A stretch of 64,000 bases of DNA from SCTM01 sp965279655 (GTDB taxonomy: Bacteria; Pseudomonadota; Alphaproteobacteria; Rhodospirillales; Rhodospirillaceae): positions 4,402,001 to 4,466,000 of the forward strand of contig OZ257255.1 of NCBI GenBank assembly GCA_965279655.1, read 5' to 3'. The notes beneath the pieces are model-generated. The model had not been told where the DNA came from, searched no databases, and saw only the letters and a list, made by a program, of their open reading frames with translations. Every line of letters starts with the position of its first letter. Positions within the stretch are counted from its first letter, which is position 1. The translations under genes were made by a program, and so were the position numbers. Positions 1 through 8,137 of the stretch are shown here, in pieces.

Positions 1-332
1 TTCTCCGAGAACGCCTCCATGCTCGATTCCAGGTACCGCGGCACGAGTCCGCCGAGCGAGTCGCCGTAGAATCCGATGATCTGCCGCAGGAACTTGATGG
101 GCAGCAGGTTCTGCCCTTTGCCTTCCTGTTCGACGATGATTTGGGTCAGCACCGACCGGGTGATGTCCTCGCCGGTCTTGGCGTCCGTCACCACGAACTC
201 GGTGCCCTGCTTCACCATTTCGGCCAGGTGATCGAGGGTGACGTAGCTGGAGGTCGCGGTGTTGTAGAGCCGCCGGTTGGCGTACTTCTTGATCGTCACG
301 ACTGTCGCCGTGCTCGTCTCGGGTTCCGCCAT
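1..332 (-). CDS. phaR: PHA synthesis repressor PhaR (partial, C-terminus outside window)
   Basis: The reading frame starts with ATG at 332-330 and runs off the left edge of the window, leaving about 110 residues. The N-terminus contains the PHB/PHA accumulation regulator signature (IKKYANRRLYNTATSSYVTL), followed by the second conserved block around QNLLPIKFLRQII. In this family the protein binds DNA and PHA granules and represses phasin and PHA genes until polymer forms. A GGAGAGG ribosome site precedes the start. The gene is divergent from the phaE/phaC/phaA/phaB genes, and a palindrome at 364-378 in the shared upstream region is a likely operator. Confidence 0.93.
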   Translation of the reverse strand, partial: MAEPETSTATVVTIKKYANRRLYNTATSSYVTLDHLAEMVKQGTEFVVTDAKTGEDITRSVLTQIIVEQEGKGQNLLPIKFLRQIIGFYGDSLGGLVPRYLESSMEAFSE

Positions 333-363
333 GGTGCGCCTCTCCCCAGGTGCGTTGTTAAGA

Positions 364-378
364 TTGTGCTATGCACAA
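364..378. promoter_or_regulatory. Palindromic candidate PhaR operator
   Basis: Perfect inverted repeat TTGTGC-tat-GCACAA in the divergent region between phaR and the phaE-like gene. Its core, TGC-N3-GCA, resembles the TGC/GCA-type half-sites reported for PhaR repressors. Position and symmetry suggest autoregulation of phaR and possibly control of the synthase genes. Binding is inferred. Confidence 0.5.
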
Positions 379-477
379 CAGGGGCATGTCAAAGCGCATC
401 GAAGGCCCGTTCTGATGCATAAACCGCTATGCGGCGGTGCGGGGTGGCGGGCGCTTGCGCCAGGGCTATAGTGGGCC

Positions 478-867
478 ATGACCGCCGCTGACGATCCGCC
501 GCCGACCGGGCCCATCGACTACGCCGCTCTGGCGGGCCGTTACCTGGAGCTTTGGCAGGAACAGGTGGCGAAACTCGGCCAGGACCCTTCGGCACTGGCG
601 GCGATGTTCGAGTCCTGGGGCAAGATGATCGGCGGCGCCGGTGGTATTGCTCCGTTTGCAGGCAAGGGTTCCGATGCTTTCGGATTCGCCCCGCACGGGT
701 CCACGTCCGCTGCCGCTCCATCTGGGAGTGGAGGCCTGGATCACGCAGCTCTCCTTCGCCGCATTGACGCTCTCGAGCGCCGGATTGCGGAACTCGAAAG
801 CGCCGCTTCCCAACCTGCCGCCCCCCCTGGACCTGCTAAGCCGCGCGCTCCGCGAAAGCCAGCCTGA
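478..867 (+). CDS. Short PhaE-like PHA synthase subunit / granule-associated protein
   Basis: A 129-residue protein just upstream of, and overlapping, phaC. The N-terminal half has a tryptophan-containing amphipathic stretch (YLELWQEQVAKLG, MFESWGKMIGG) as seen in PhaE subunits. Residues of roughly 88-108 form a short leucine-heptad coiled coil (LLRRIDALERRIAELE), followed by a Pro/Ala/Lys-rich tail typical of granule proteins. Class III synthases need PhaE, which is usually about 350 residues, so this would be a minimal version. Assignment rests on composition and context and could equally be a phasin-like protein. Confidence 0.6.
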   Translation: MTAADDPPPTGPIDYAALAGRYLELWQEQVAKLGQDPSALAAMFESWGKMIGGAGGIAPFAGKGSDAFGFAPHGSTSAAAPSGSGGLDHAALLRRIDALERRIAELESAASQPAAPPGPAKPRAPRKPA

Positions 868-1921
868 CGGCGCGGCGACCGCGCCGATCGATCCCGTCCA
901 GCTCGTCAACGCCGTCGCCCTTGCGGCCAAGGCGCGCATGGAAGGATTCGCGCGCGGGGTGGCGCGCTATCAGGAAGCCCCGAAGCCGAACCATCCGGCC
1001 CCGCCCGCGTCGATCTGGACGCAAGGGGCCGCCGCCTTGCGTTCCTACGGCGGCACCAAGACGCCGGTGCTGGTGGTGCCGTCGCTGATCAATCGCGCCA
1101 CGGTGCTCGATATTTCCGCCGATCGCAGTTTCCTCCGCACGCTCGCCGCCGCCGACATCGCCACCTATCTGCTCGACTGGGGCGCGCCCGGGCCTGAGGA
1201 ACTCAACTATGACGTGGGCGCCTACATCACGCGCGTGTTGTTGCCCGCGTTGCACACCGTCGCGATGCGCGAGAAGCGGCCGGTGCATCTCGTCGGGTAT
1301 TGCCTGGGCGGTACGTTGGCCATGGCCCCGGCGGTGCTCGCGCCCGCACATGTTGCCGGGCTCATCCTGCTCGCGGCCCCGTGGGACTTCCACGCGGACA
1401 ACGCCGCGTCCCGCGGGATGATGACGAGCATGCGCCCGTTGCTGGAGATGGTGATCGCCGCCAACAACGGCGCGCCGGTGGATCTCTTGCAGGCGCTGTT
1501 CGCGTCGCTCGATCCCTCGCTGGTGGGACGCAAGTTCCGCGCCTTCGCCGATCTCGCGCCCGGTTCGGACGAAGCACAACGCTTTGTCGCGCTCGAGGAT
1601 TGGCTCAACGACGGCGTGCCGTTGAGCGCCGGCGTCGCGCGCCAGTGCATGTTCGAGTGGTACGGCGCCAATGCCCCGCTCCTGAAACAATGGCGCGTGG
1701 GGGAGACGGTGATCGATCCGGCGGCCGTGACGGCGCCGGCGCTGGTCATGATTCCGTCGCAGGATCGCATCGTGCCGCCGCGCTCCGCGTCGGCCTTGGC
1801 CGATGCATTGCCGCATGCGGAATCAATCCAAGTGCCTTTGGGACATATAGGTATGATGGCGGGCAGCGGCGCGCAAAGAACCACCTTCGCGCCCGTCGTG
1901 CGGTGGTTGCAAAACCGCTGA
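728..1921 (+). CDS. phaC: Class III-like poly(3-hydroxyalkanoate) synthase PhaC
   Basis: Alpha/beta-hydrolase that polymerises hydroxyacyl-CoA into PHA. The synthase lipase-like box is GYCLGG, with the nucleophilic cysteine in place of serine. The acid is in IPSQDRIVPP and the histidine in LGHIGMMAG, completing the Cys-Asp-His triad. The size (below 400 residues) fits class III/IV synthases, which act with a PhaE or PhaR subunit. The start is uncertain: the frame is open from a GTG at 641; GTG 728 is given here because the helical region ahead of the first core residues resembles homologues; ATG 938 would remove the overlap with the PhaE-like gene. Followed by phaA and phaB. Confidence 0.85.
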   Translation: MEAWITQLSFAALTLSSAGLRNSKAPLPNLPPPLDLLSRALRESQPDGAATAPIDPVQLVNAVALAAKARMEGFARGVARYQEAPKPNHPAPPASIWTQGAAALRSYGGTKTPVLVVPSLINRATVLDISADRSFLRTLAAADIATYLLDWGAPGPEELNYDVGAYITRVLLPALHTVAMREKRPVHLVGYCLGGTLAMAPAVLAPAHVAGLILLAAPWDFHADNAASRGMMTSMRPLLEMVIAANNGAPVDLLQALFASLDPSLVGRKFRAFADLAPGSDEAQRFVALEDWLNDGVPLSAGVARQCMFEWYGANAPLLKQWRVGETVIDPAAVTAPALVMIPSQDRIVPPRSASALADALPHAESIQVPLGHIGMMAGSGAQRTTFAPVVRWLQNR

Positions 1922-2009
1922 TGCTGCACTGCGATATCGGCCTTGCTCGGGCCGCTCACGGAGCCTAAAACCCGGCACCCATTCCCGGCACCCACTCAAG
2001 GAGGCCTTC

Positions 2010-3185
2010 ATGACCAACGTTGTCATCACTTCCGCGACCCGCACGCCCATCGGTTCTTTCGGCGGCGCGCTCTCCGGTCTCACGGCCATGGAACTCGGCA
2101 CCGTGGTCATCGCCGACGCGCTCAAGCGCGCGAACATCAATCCGGCGGATGTCTCCGATGTTGTGATGGGCCAGGTGCTCGCGGCGGCCTGCGGCCAGAA
2201 CCCGGCGCGTCAGGCTTCTATGAAGGCGGGCGTGCCGAAAGAAGTGCCGGCCATGACCATCAACATGGTCTGCGGCTCCGGTCTCAAAGCGGTTGCGATG
2301 GGCGCGCAGGCGATTATCGCCGGCGATTCCAAGATCGTCGTCGCGGGCGGGCAGGAGAACATGAGCCAGTCCGTTCACGCCGCCCAGCTGCGTAACGGTA
2401 TCAAGATGGGCGACGGCTCGCTCATCGACACCATGATCAAAGACGGCTTGTGGGATGCCTTCAACGGCTATCACATGGGCACCACCGCGGAGAACATCGC
2501 GGAGAAGTGGCAGCTCACCCGCAACGCGCAGGATGAATTCGCCGCAGGTTCCCAGGCCAAAGCCGAAGCCGCGATCAAGGCCGGCCGCTTCAAGGACGAG
2601 ATCGTGCCGGTCACGATCACCGTGAAGCGCGAGCAGAAGTCCTTCGACACCGACGAATATCCCCGCGCCGGCACGACCGCCGACGTGCTCGGCAAGCTGA
2701 AGGCCGCCTTCTCCAAGGACGGCACCGTCACCGCTGGCAATGCGTCGGGCCTCAACGACGGCGCCGCCGCCGTCACGCTGATGAGTGCAGCCGATGCCGC
2801 CGCCCGTGGCCTGAAGCCGCTGGCGCGCATCGCCAGCTGGGCCCAGGCCGGCGTCGATCCGGCCATCATGGGCACGGGTCCCATCCCGGCCTCCCGCCGC
2901 GCGCTGGAAAAGGCCGGCTGGTCCGTGGCCGACCTCGACCTGATCGAGGCCAACGAAGCCTTTGCCGCGCAGTCCCTTGCGGTGTGCAAGGACCTCGGGT
3001 TCGATCCCGCCAAAGTGAACGTGAACGGCGGTGCTATCGCACTAGGCCACCCCATCGGCGCCTCGGGCTGCCGCGTGCTCGTCACCCTCCTGCATGAGTT
3101 GCAGAAGCGCGGCGGCAAGAAGGGCCTCGCCACCCTCTGCATCGGCGGCGGCATGGGCATCGCGCTTTGCGTGGAAGCGCTCTAA
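2010..3185 (+). CDS. phaA: Acetyl-CoA acetyltransferase (beta-ketothiolase) PhaA
   Basis: A 391-residue thiolase that condenses two acetyl-CoA into acetoacetyl-CoA, the first step of PHB synthesis. The acyl-accepting cysteine is at about residue 88 (NMVCGSGLKAV). The C-terminal catalytic blocks GHPIGASG (His) and CIGGGMG (second Cys) are intact, and the length is normal for the family. A strong AAGGAGG site lies 7 bases before the ATG. Lies between phaC and phaB, so the PHB role is better supported than fatty-acid degradation. Confidence 0.95.
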   Translation: MTNVVITSATRTPIGSFGGALSGLTAMELGTVVIADALKRANINPADVSDVVMGQVLAAACGQNPARQASMKAGVPKEVPAMTINMVCGSGLKAVAMGAQAIIAGDSKIVVAGGQENMSQSVHAAQLRNGIKMGDGSLIDTMIKDGLWDAFNGYHMGTTAENIAEKWQLTRNAQDEFAAGSQAKAEAAIKAGRFKDEIVPVTITVKREQKSFDTDEYPRAGTTADVLGKLKAAFSKDGTVTAGNASGLNDGAAAVTLMSAADAAARGLKPLARIASWAQAGVDPAIMGTGPIPASRRALEKAGWSVADLDLIEANEAFAAQSLAVCKDLGFDPAKVNVNGGAIALGHPIGASGCRVLVTLLHELQKRGGKKGLATLCIGGGMGIALCVEAL

Positions 3186-3319
3186 AGGGCGCACGGCTTC
3201 AGATCGTGCGGTTTCGTACCAATCTGGGTCAAAACCGCTAGGCGAGCCACGAGGCCCTTTCGTTCCGCGCGGCGTCAGTCCTATCCTGGTGGCTCATCTC
3301 ACCGGAAGGAGGACGCACG

Positions 3320-4045
3320 ATGACTCAACGTGTAGCTCTAGTCACCGGGGGAACCCGGGGCATAGGCAAAGCCATTGCCATTGCCTTGAAGAATGCCGGC
3401 CGCAAGGTCGCGGCGAACTACAGCGGCAACGACGACGCTGCCCGCGCCTTCACCGGCGAAACCGGCATCCCGCACTACAAGTTCGACGTCGGCGACTTTG
3501 CCGCGGTCAGCGACGCGGTGGCCAGGATCACCAAGGATCTCGGCCCGATCGATATTCTCGTCAACAACGCCGGCATCACCCGGGACGGCACGCTCCATAA
3601 AATGGATCGCGAGAGCTGGGACGCGGTGATCACCACCAATCTCGGCTCGTGTTTCAACACATCCCGCGCCGTGATCGACAGCATGCGCGCGCGCAATTTC
3701 GGCCGCATCGTCAATGTCGGTTCCATCAACGGGCAGATGGGCCAGTACGGCCAGGTGAACTACGCCGCCGCCAAGTCCGGCATCCACGGCTTCACCAAGG
3801 CGCTGGCGCAGGAAGGCGCGGGCAAGAACATCACAGTGAACGCGATCGCGCCGGGCTATGTCGACACCGACATGGTGCGCGCCGTGCCGCCGCCGGTGCT
3901 TGAGAAGATCGTCGCCCGCATTCCCGTGGGCCGCCTGGGCCGCGCCGACGATATCGCTCGTGGCGTTATCTTCCTCACCGCCGACGATGCGGATTTCATC
4001 ACCGGCTCCACGCTGTCCATCAACGGCGGGCAGCATATGTACTAG
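3320..4045 (+). CDS. phaB: Acetoacetyl-CoA reductase PhaB
   Basis: A 241-residue short-chain dehydrogenase converting acetoacetyl-CoA to (R)-3-hydroxybutyryl-CoA with NADPH. It has the Rossmann glycine motif TGGTRGIGKA (residues 9-18), NNAG at 82-85, catalytic Ser135 and the YAAAK motif with Tyr148/Lys152. The C-terminal GSTLSINGGQHMY is characteristic of PhaB/FabG. Start chosen at the ATG behind GGAAGGAGGA. It follows phaA by 134 bp and completes the PHB pathway. FabG of fatty-acid synthesis is the alternative, made less likely by context. Confidence 0.93.
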   Translation: MTQRVALVTGGTRGIGKAIAIALKNAGRKVAANYSGNDDAARAFTGETGIPHYKFDVGDFAAVSDAVARITKDLGPIDILVNNAGITRDGTLHKMDRESWDAVITTNLGSCFNTSRAVIDSMRARNFGRIVNVGSINGQMGQYGQVNYAAAKSGIHGFTKALAQEGAGKNITVNAIAPGYVDTDMVRAVPPPVLEKIVARIPVGRLGRADDIARGVIFLTADDADFITGSTLSINGGQHMY

Positions 4046-4075
4046 CTGATAGGTGTTCGATCACGAATAACCACC

Positions 4076-4543
4076 GTGATAATTCGGCCCGCTAAGAAGA
4101 CGGAAGTTGCGGCGCTGACTACGCTCCTCCGACGTTCGTGGTTAGCCACATGGGCGCCGGAAGTTCCTTTTGCGGCCGTTCAAGTGTTTGCGGCCCGTGA
4201 TCCAGCCCGTAATTTCGCTGAAACGAAATGGGAAGAACTGACCGTGGCCGAGATTAACGGGGCTGTAGTTGGCGTGCTGCACATCGAGGAGGACTGGGTT
4301 CGATCCATCGAACTGGCTCCAGAGCTGAGAAGGCAGGGCATCGGTTCGCGGCTCATGGAAGTGGCCGAGCAGCGCATTCGCAAAAGCTATTCCGAAGCCC
4401 GCTTGGATGTTCGCGCTTTCAATGCTGGTGCCATCGCGTTCTACAGGCAGCGTGGCTGGACTGAGGCACGCCGTTATGAGGGAACCGAATGCGGCGCACC
4501 GGTCGAAACCATAGAAATGGTCAAGATCCTCGGTAAGGCCTGA
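4076..4543 (+). CDS. GNAT-family N-acetyltransferase
   Basis: A 155-residue protein with the GNAT fold. Residues near the N-terminus (IIRPAKKTEVAALTTLL) are the usual first strand/helix, and motif A with the acetyl-CoA pyrophosphate loop appears in APELRRQGIGSRLM. The C-terminal AFYRQRGWTEARRYEG is the typical motif B. The start is a GTG 30 bp after phaB, so it may be co-transcribed with the PHA genes, though nothing ties it to PHA. The acceptor substrate cannot be read from the sequence. Confidence 0.85.
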   Translation: MIIRPAKKTEVAALTTLLRRSWLATWAPEVPFAAVQVFAARDPARNFAETKWEELTVAEINGAVVGVLHIEEDWVRSIELAPELRRQGIGSRLMEVAEQRIRKSYSEARLDVRAFNAGAIAFYRQRGWTEARRYEGTECGAPVETIEMVKILGKA

Positions 4544-4557
4544 AGCTCGCCGAGCGA

Positions 4558-5088
4558 CTACAGGCAGCCTTCAATATAGCGCACGCTCGGAACGAGACCC
4601 GCGCGCAAGGACGCGACGGTTCCTTTCTCTATTTCGAAGAGAAGGCCGTTCTGTCCGCCGGGCGTGAACACTTCGATGTCTGTCCCGGTTTCCGAGTACG
4701 TGTTCGGAGTTGCCTTCAGGCGGCCGCGATATTTGGCGCGGACGGTCTTATCTGACGCGCCGATGGCAATCCCTTCGGCGGTGGCGATGGGCGGCGCGGG
4801 CTGACCTCTTGGCCGGAAAATCTCCGCGCGCGTGATTTTGCCGTTCTCGACCATGTAGACGACGGAGGGCTCCACGCCGTCCGCGCGTTTGACATGCCGG
4901 CAGGTCTTGGACGGCGATCCGGCATCGCGGGTTTCGACAAGCGGGGTGCCAAGTGCAGCCTGGGCTTCATCGAGGGTCATGCCGAAAGTCACAGTTCCAA
5001 GCCCGTCTGGGCGCAGCACAACGCGCTCGGCTGCTTCTACGGGCGCCGCCAGCACTCCCAGGCAAAGAAAGAAGATCGCGCGTCCCAT
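4558..5088 (-). CDS. Secreted hypothetical protein
   Basis: A 176-residue protein with a Sec signal peptide (MGRAIFFLCLGVLAAPVEA, cleavage near AEA/AE). The mature part starts VVLRPDGLGTVTFGM and contains a motif of the sort seen in small periplasmic proteins with a repeated GxTxxEAxxALG turn (TFGMTLDEAQAALG). Cysteines are present (SKTCRHVK and the C-terminal GCL). The start at 5088 is preferred over an in-frame ATG at 5100 because GGAGTGG lies at the right distance. Convergent with the acetyltransferase gene. Function unknown. Confidence 0.7.
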   Translation of the reverse strand: MGRAIFFLCLGVLAAPVEAAERVVLRPDGLGTVTFGMTLDEAQAALGTPLVETRDAGSPSKTCRHVKRADGVEPSVVYMVENGKITRAEIFRPRGQPAPPIATAEGIAIGASDKTVRAKYRGRLKATPNTYSETGTDIEVFTPGGQNGLLFEIEKGTVASLRAGLVPSVRYIEGCL

Positions 5089-5148
5089 GTTCCACTCCAT
5101 GTGCGCGGGTATTGTGCACGCGGATCGGCAAAAGTGCACACACCGTGA

Positions 5149-5276
5149 GTTTTGACGGATCGCCAGCGCGGCGGTACCGTTCCCGATTGGTTTTGACGGA
5201 CGAATCGCCGTGTACAAGAGCCGCACCTTCAGCCGGAAAATTTTCGCGCGTATTTCGCGCGATAAAACGCGCGAAA
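5149..5276. promoter_or_regulatory. Repeat-rich leader of the ProXWV-type operon
   Basis: Contains an 11-bp direct repeat (GTTTTGACGGA at 5149-5159 and 5190-5200, 41 bp apart, about four helical turns) in which TTGACG could serve as a -35 element. Further down is a perfect inverted repeat TTTCGCGCG-ataaaa-CGCGCGAAA at 5253-5276. If the binding-protein gene starts at the downstream TTG 5297, the inverted repeat lies in the untranslated leader. A regulatory role is inferred from structure only. Confidence 0.35.
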
Positions 5277-6283
5277 CCCGGCACGCAAAAGCGCGTTTGG
5301 GCGAGTCGTTTCGCGCGTTAGCCCGCGCGTTCGGGCTCCTTTTCCTGTGGGCCGCGCCGTCGCTCGCCTGCGATGTGTCCCGTCCCATCGTCTTCGCCGG
5401 GCTCGATTGGGAGTCCGCCCAGTTCCATACCGCCGTCGCGCAGCGCATTCTCGAGGCGGGCTACGGCTGCAAGACCGACGTGGTCGTGGGCTCCACCATT
5501 CCGCTGGTGCAGGCGATGGCCCAAGGCGACATCGATGTCGCCATGGAGATCTGGAAGGACAACGTCACCGAGGTCTGGTCGAAAGCGGAAACGCGCGGGC
5601 AGGTGAAGGAACTCGGCATCAACTTCGATGACGCGGTCCAGGCCTGGTACATCCCGCGCAGCCTTCAACAGGCCAATCCTACACTCAAGAGCGTCAGCGA
5701 TCTACCGCGCTTCAAGGCGCTGTTCAAGGATGAGGAAGAACCGGCCAAGGGCCGCTTCTACAATTGTCCTTCAGGTTGGAACTGCGAAGTGGTGAACACC
5801 GCCAAGCTGCGCGTCTATGGATTGGAGAAGGATTTCACCAATTTCCGTCCCGGCACCGGCGCGGCGTTGGCCGCCGCCATCGCCGGCGCGATGCTCAAGA
5901 AAGAACCGGTGCTCGCGTATTACTGGGGACCCACCTGGGTGCTCGGCAAATACGATCTCGTCGCCCTGGAAGAGCCTGCGTGGAACGACGCCGATTGGAA
6001 GGGCCTGTCGAGCGATCCGAAGTATCCGCGCGGCGTCGCCTATCCGAACGTCGCCGTGGCCATCGGCGCGAATGCCAAGTTCCTCGACAAGGCGCCCGAG
6101 ACCGTGAAGTTCCTGCGGGCCTATCGCACCACTTCGAAGCAGATCAACGCGGCCCTGGGCGTGATGCAGGACAACAAGGGCGACGCCAAGATCGCCGCGC
6201 GTGATTTCCTGAAGAAGCATCCGGACGTGTGGCACGCCTGGGTGCCGGCGGAGATCGCGGCGAAGATCGACGCCGCGAAGTAG
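5210..6283 (+). CDS. Glycine betaine/choline-type ABC transporter substrate-binding protein (ProX/OpuAC)
   Basis: Periplasmic solute receptor of the OpuAC family. After a signal peptide (hydrophobic core AFGLLFLWAAPSLA) the mature protein starts CDVSRPIVFAGLDWESAQFH. It contains the family segments GSTIPLVQAMAQGDIDVAMEIW, RFYNCPSGWNCEVVN and PVLAYYWGPTWVLGKYDLV, whose tryptophans usually cage a quaternary ammonium ligand. The start is ambiguous: GTG 5210 gives an odd Arg/Lys-rich 29-residue extension, while TTG 5297 gives a compact signal peptide; neither has a clear ribosome site. First gene of a three-gene transporter operon. Confidence 0.85.
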   Translation: MYKSRTFSRKIFARISRDKTRETRHAKARLGESFRALARAFGLLFLWAAPSLACDVSRPIVFAGLDWESAQFHTAVAQRILEAGYGCKTDVVVGSTIPLVQAMAQGDIDVAMEIWKDNVTEVWSKAETRGQVKELGINFDDAVQAWYIPRSLQQANPTLKSVSDLPRFKALFKDEEEPAKGRFYNCPSGWNCEVVNTAKLRVYGLEKDFTNFRPGTGAALAAAIAGAMLKKEPVLAYYWGPTWVLGKYDLVALEEPAWNDADWKGLSSDPKYPRGVAYPNVAVAIGANAKFLDKAPETVKFLRAYRTTSKQINAALGVMQDNKGDAKIAARDFLKKHPDVWHAWVPAEIAAKIDAAK

Positions 6284-6306
6284 GCCACGAGGAAAGGAGC
6301 GCGCGC

Positions 6307-7155
6307 ATGTTCCCGGAAAGCCTGACCATCGACATCGCGACGCCCGTGACCGCGTGGCTCGAGGCTTTCGTCACCCAGTCCGGCGACGGGTTCAAGGAAG
6401 CCAGCAAACACGTGCTGGGCGTGTTGCTGATGTTGGAGTCCACTCTGCGCAACGCGCCGTGGTGGCTGGTCATCCTGCTGATCGCCTTGGCGGTGTTCGC
6501 GCTCACGCGCCGTGCCGTGCTCACGCTGGTGCTGACGACCGCCACCTTCCTCCTCGGCGTCCTCGGCCAGTGGGACGCGGCGATGCAAACGCTGGCGCTT
6601 ATGATCGCCGCGCTCATCGTCGCCGTGGTCGTCGGCCTGCCGCTCGGCGTGCTCCTCGCGCGGCGCAATCGCCTGCGCGCCTTCACGCTGCCGGTGCTCG
6701 ACGCGATGCAGACGTTGCCGTCGTTCGTCTATCTCGTGCCGGCGCTCTTGCTGTTCGGTCTCGGCAAGGTGCCGGCGTTGCTCGCAACGGTGATCTACGC
6801 CCTCCCGCCGATTATCCGCCTCACCGATCTCGGCTTGCGTCACGCCGATATAGAAGCCGTCGAAGCCGCGGACGCTTTCGGCGCCACGCCGGCGCAGCGT
6901 CTGTTCTGGGTGGAACTGCCGCTCGCCTTGCCGTCGATCCTCGCGGGCCTGAACCAAGCCTGCATGATGGCGCTGTCCATGGTCGTGGTCGCCGCCATGA
7001 TCGGCGCGCGCGGTTTGGGCGAGCAGGTGCTGCTCGGCATCCAGCGTCTCGACACCGGCCGCGCCCTGGTGGCGGGTCTCGGCATCGTGCTGCTCGCGAT
7101 CCTGCTCGACCGGTTGACCCAAGCCACCGTCCGCGCGGTTACTGCCAACAGATGA
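6307..7155 (+). CDS. ABC transporter permease (ProW/OpuAB type)
   Basis: A 282-residue membrane protein with about six hydrophobic segments. It carries the BPD_transp_1 EAA-like loop (EAADAFGATPAQRLFWVELPLALPSILAGL) that contacts the ATPase, and the family feature VLDAMQTLPSFVYLVPALLLFGLG. The ATG follows a near-perfect GGAAAGGAG site, 23 bp after the binding-protein gene, and the gene overlaps the ATPase gene by four bases (ATGA). Transports betaine-like osmolytes together with its neighbours; the exact substrate is inferred. Confidence 0.92.
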   Translation: MFPESLTIDIATPVTAWLEAFVTQSGDGFKEASKHVLGVLLMLESTLRNAPWWLVILLIALAVFALTRRAVLTLVLTTATFLLGVLGQWDAAMQTLALMIAALIVAVVVGLPLGVLLARRNRLRAFTLPVLDAMQTLPSFVYLVPALLLFGLGKVPALLATVIYALPPIIRLTDLGLRHADIEAVEAADAFGATPAQRLFWVELPLALPSILAGLNQACMMALSMVVVAAMIGARGLGEQVLLGIQRLDTGRALVAGLGIVLLAILLDRLTQATVRAVTANR

Positions 7156-7967
7156 GTGGCCCGCCGATCACGCTCTCGGGCGTCACGGTCCTCTACGGGC
7201 CGAAACCCGCCGCCGTTTGGCCGCGCGTCCAGGCGATGGCGGGCGAGGGCGCGAGCATCGCCGCCATCCGCACCGCCACCGGCCACGTGCCCGGCCTGTT
7301 GGACGTGACCCTCGACATTCCCGCCGGCGGGCTGTGCGTCGTGATGGGCCTGTCGGGCTCGGGCAAGTCCACGCTCCTGCGCTGCATCAACCGTCTGGTG
7401 ACACCCTTCGCCGGGCGGGTGCGCGTGGGCGAGGTGGACGTGACCGCTCTCGATGCGGCGGGCTTGCGGGCCTTCCGGCGCACGTCTGCTGCCATGGTAT
7501 TCCAGCATTTCGGCCTGCTGCCCCGGCGCACCGCCCTGGAGAACGTGGCGTTTCCTCTGCGAATCGCGGGCAAGCCGCTCGATGCGGCCCGCGCCGCGCT
7601 GGCCCGGCTCGGCCTCGACGCGGTCGCCGACGAACCTGTCGAGGCGCTTTCGGCGGGCATGAAGCAACGGGTGGGCCTGGCCCGCGCGTTAGTGACCGAC
7701 GCCCCCGTGCTGCTGATGGACGAGCCGTTCGGGGCCTTGGATCCGATCACCCGCCGCGCCGTCCAGGATGAACTCAAAGGCCTGCAACGTGAACTGCGCA
7801 AGACCGTCGTCGTCATCACACACGACCCGCATGAGGCGCTGCGGCTCGCGGATTTCATCGCCGTGGTGCGCGAGGGCCGAGTCGTTCAGTCCGGCGCGCC
7901 GGAAGAACTGCTGCGCGCACCGGCGGACGACCACGTCGCCGCGTTGCTTGCGGCCGCGCAGACCTAG
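7152..7967 (+). CDS. ABC transporter ATP-binding protein (ProV/OpuAA type, no CBS domain)
   Basis: A 271-residue ATPase. It has the ProV-type N-terminal preface before Walker A (GLSGSGKST, residues 66-74), the Q-loop in FQHFGLLP, signature LSAGMKQRVGLARAL, Walker B LLMDEPFGALD and the H-loop THDPHEAL. Full-length ProV proteins carry C-terminal CBS domains that sense ionic strength; here the protein ends directly after the ABC domain, so osmotic gating through CBS is not expected. Translationally coupled to the permease through an ATGA overlap. Confidence 0.92.
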   Translation: MSGPPITLSGVTVLYGPKPAAVWPRVQAMAGEGASIAAIRTATGHVPGLLDVTLDIPAGGLCVVMGLSGSGKSTLLRCINRLVTPFAGRVRVGEVDVTALDAAGLRAFRRTSAAMVFQHFGLLPRRTALENVAFPLRIAGKPLDAARAALARLGLDAVADEPVEALSAGMKQRVGLARALVTDAPVLLMDEPFGALDPITRRAVQDELKGLQRELRKTVVVITHDPHEALRLADFIAVVREGRVVQSGAPEELLRAPADDHVAALLAAAQT

Positions 7968-8137
7968 TTTCGCGCGAAATGTGCAGCATCGGCGGCACAC
8001 ATGCGAAAAATTGCCGCATTTCGCAGTCATAGGGTCGACGCATGCGTTCGATGTGCTAGGAACAAAAGACAGCGGAACGCCGCGCGCGGGCGTCCCGGCG
8101 TGATGATTTTTCTCGCGCGAGCCGGTTAGGAAGCGAC

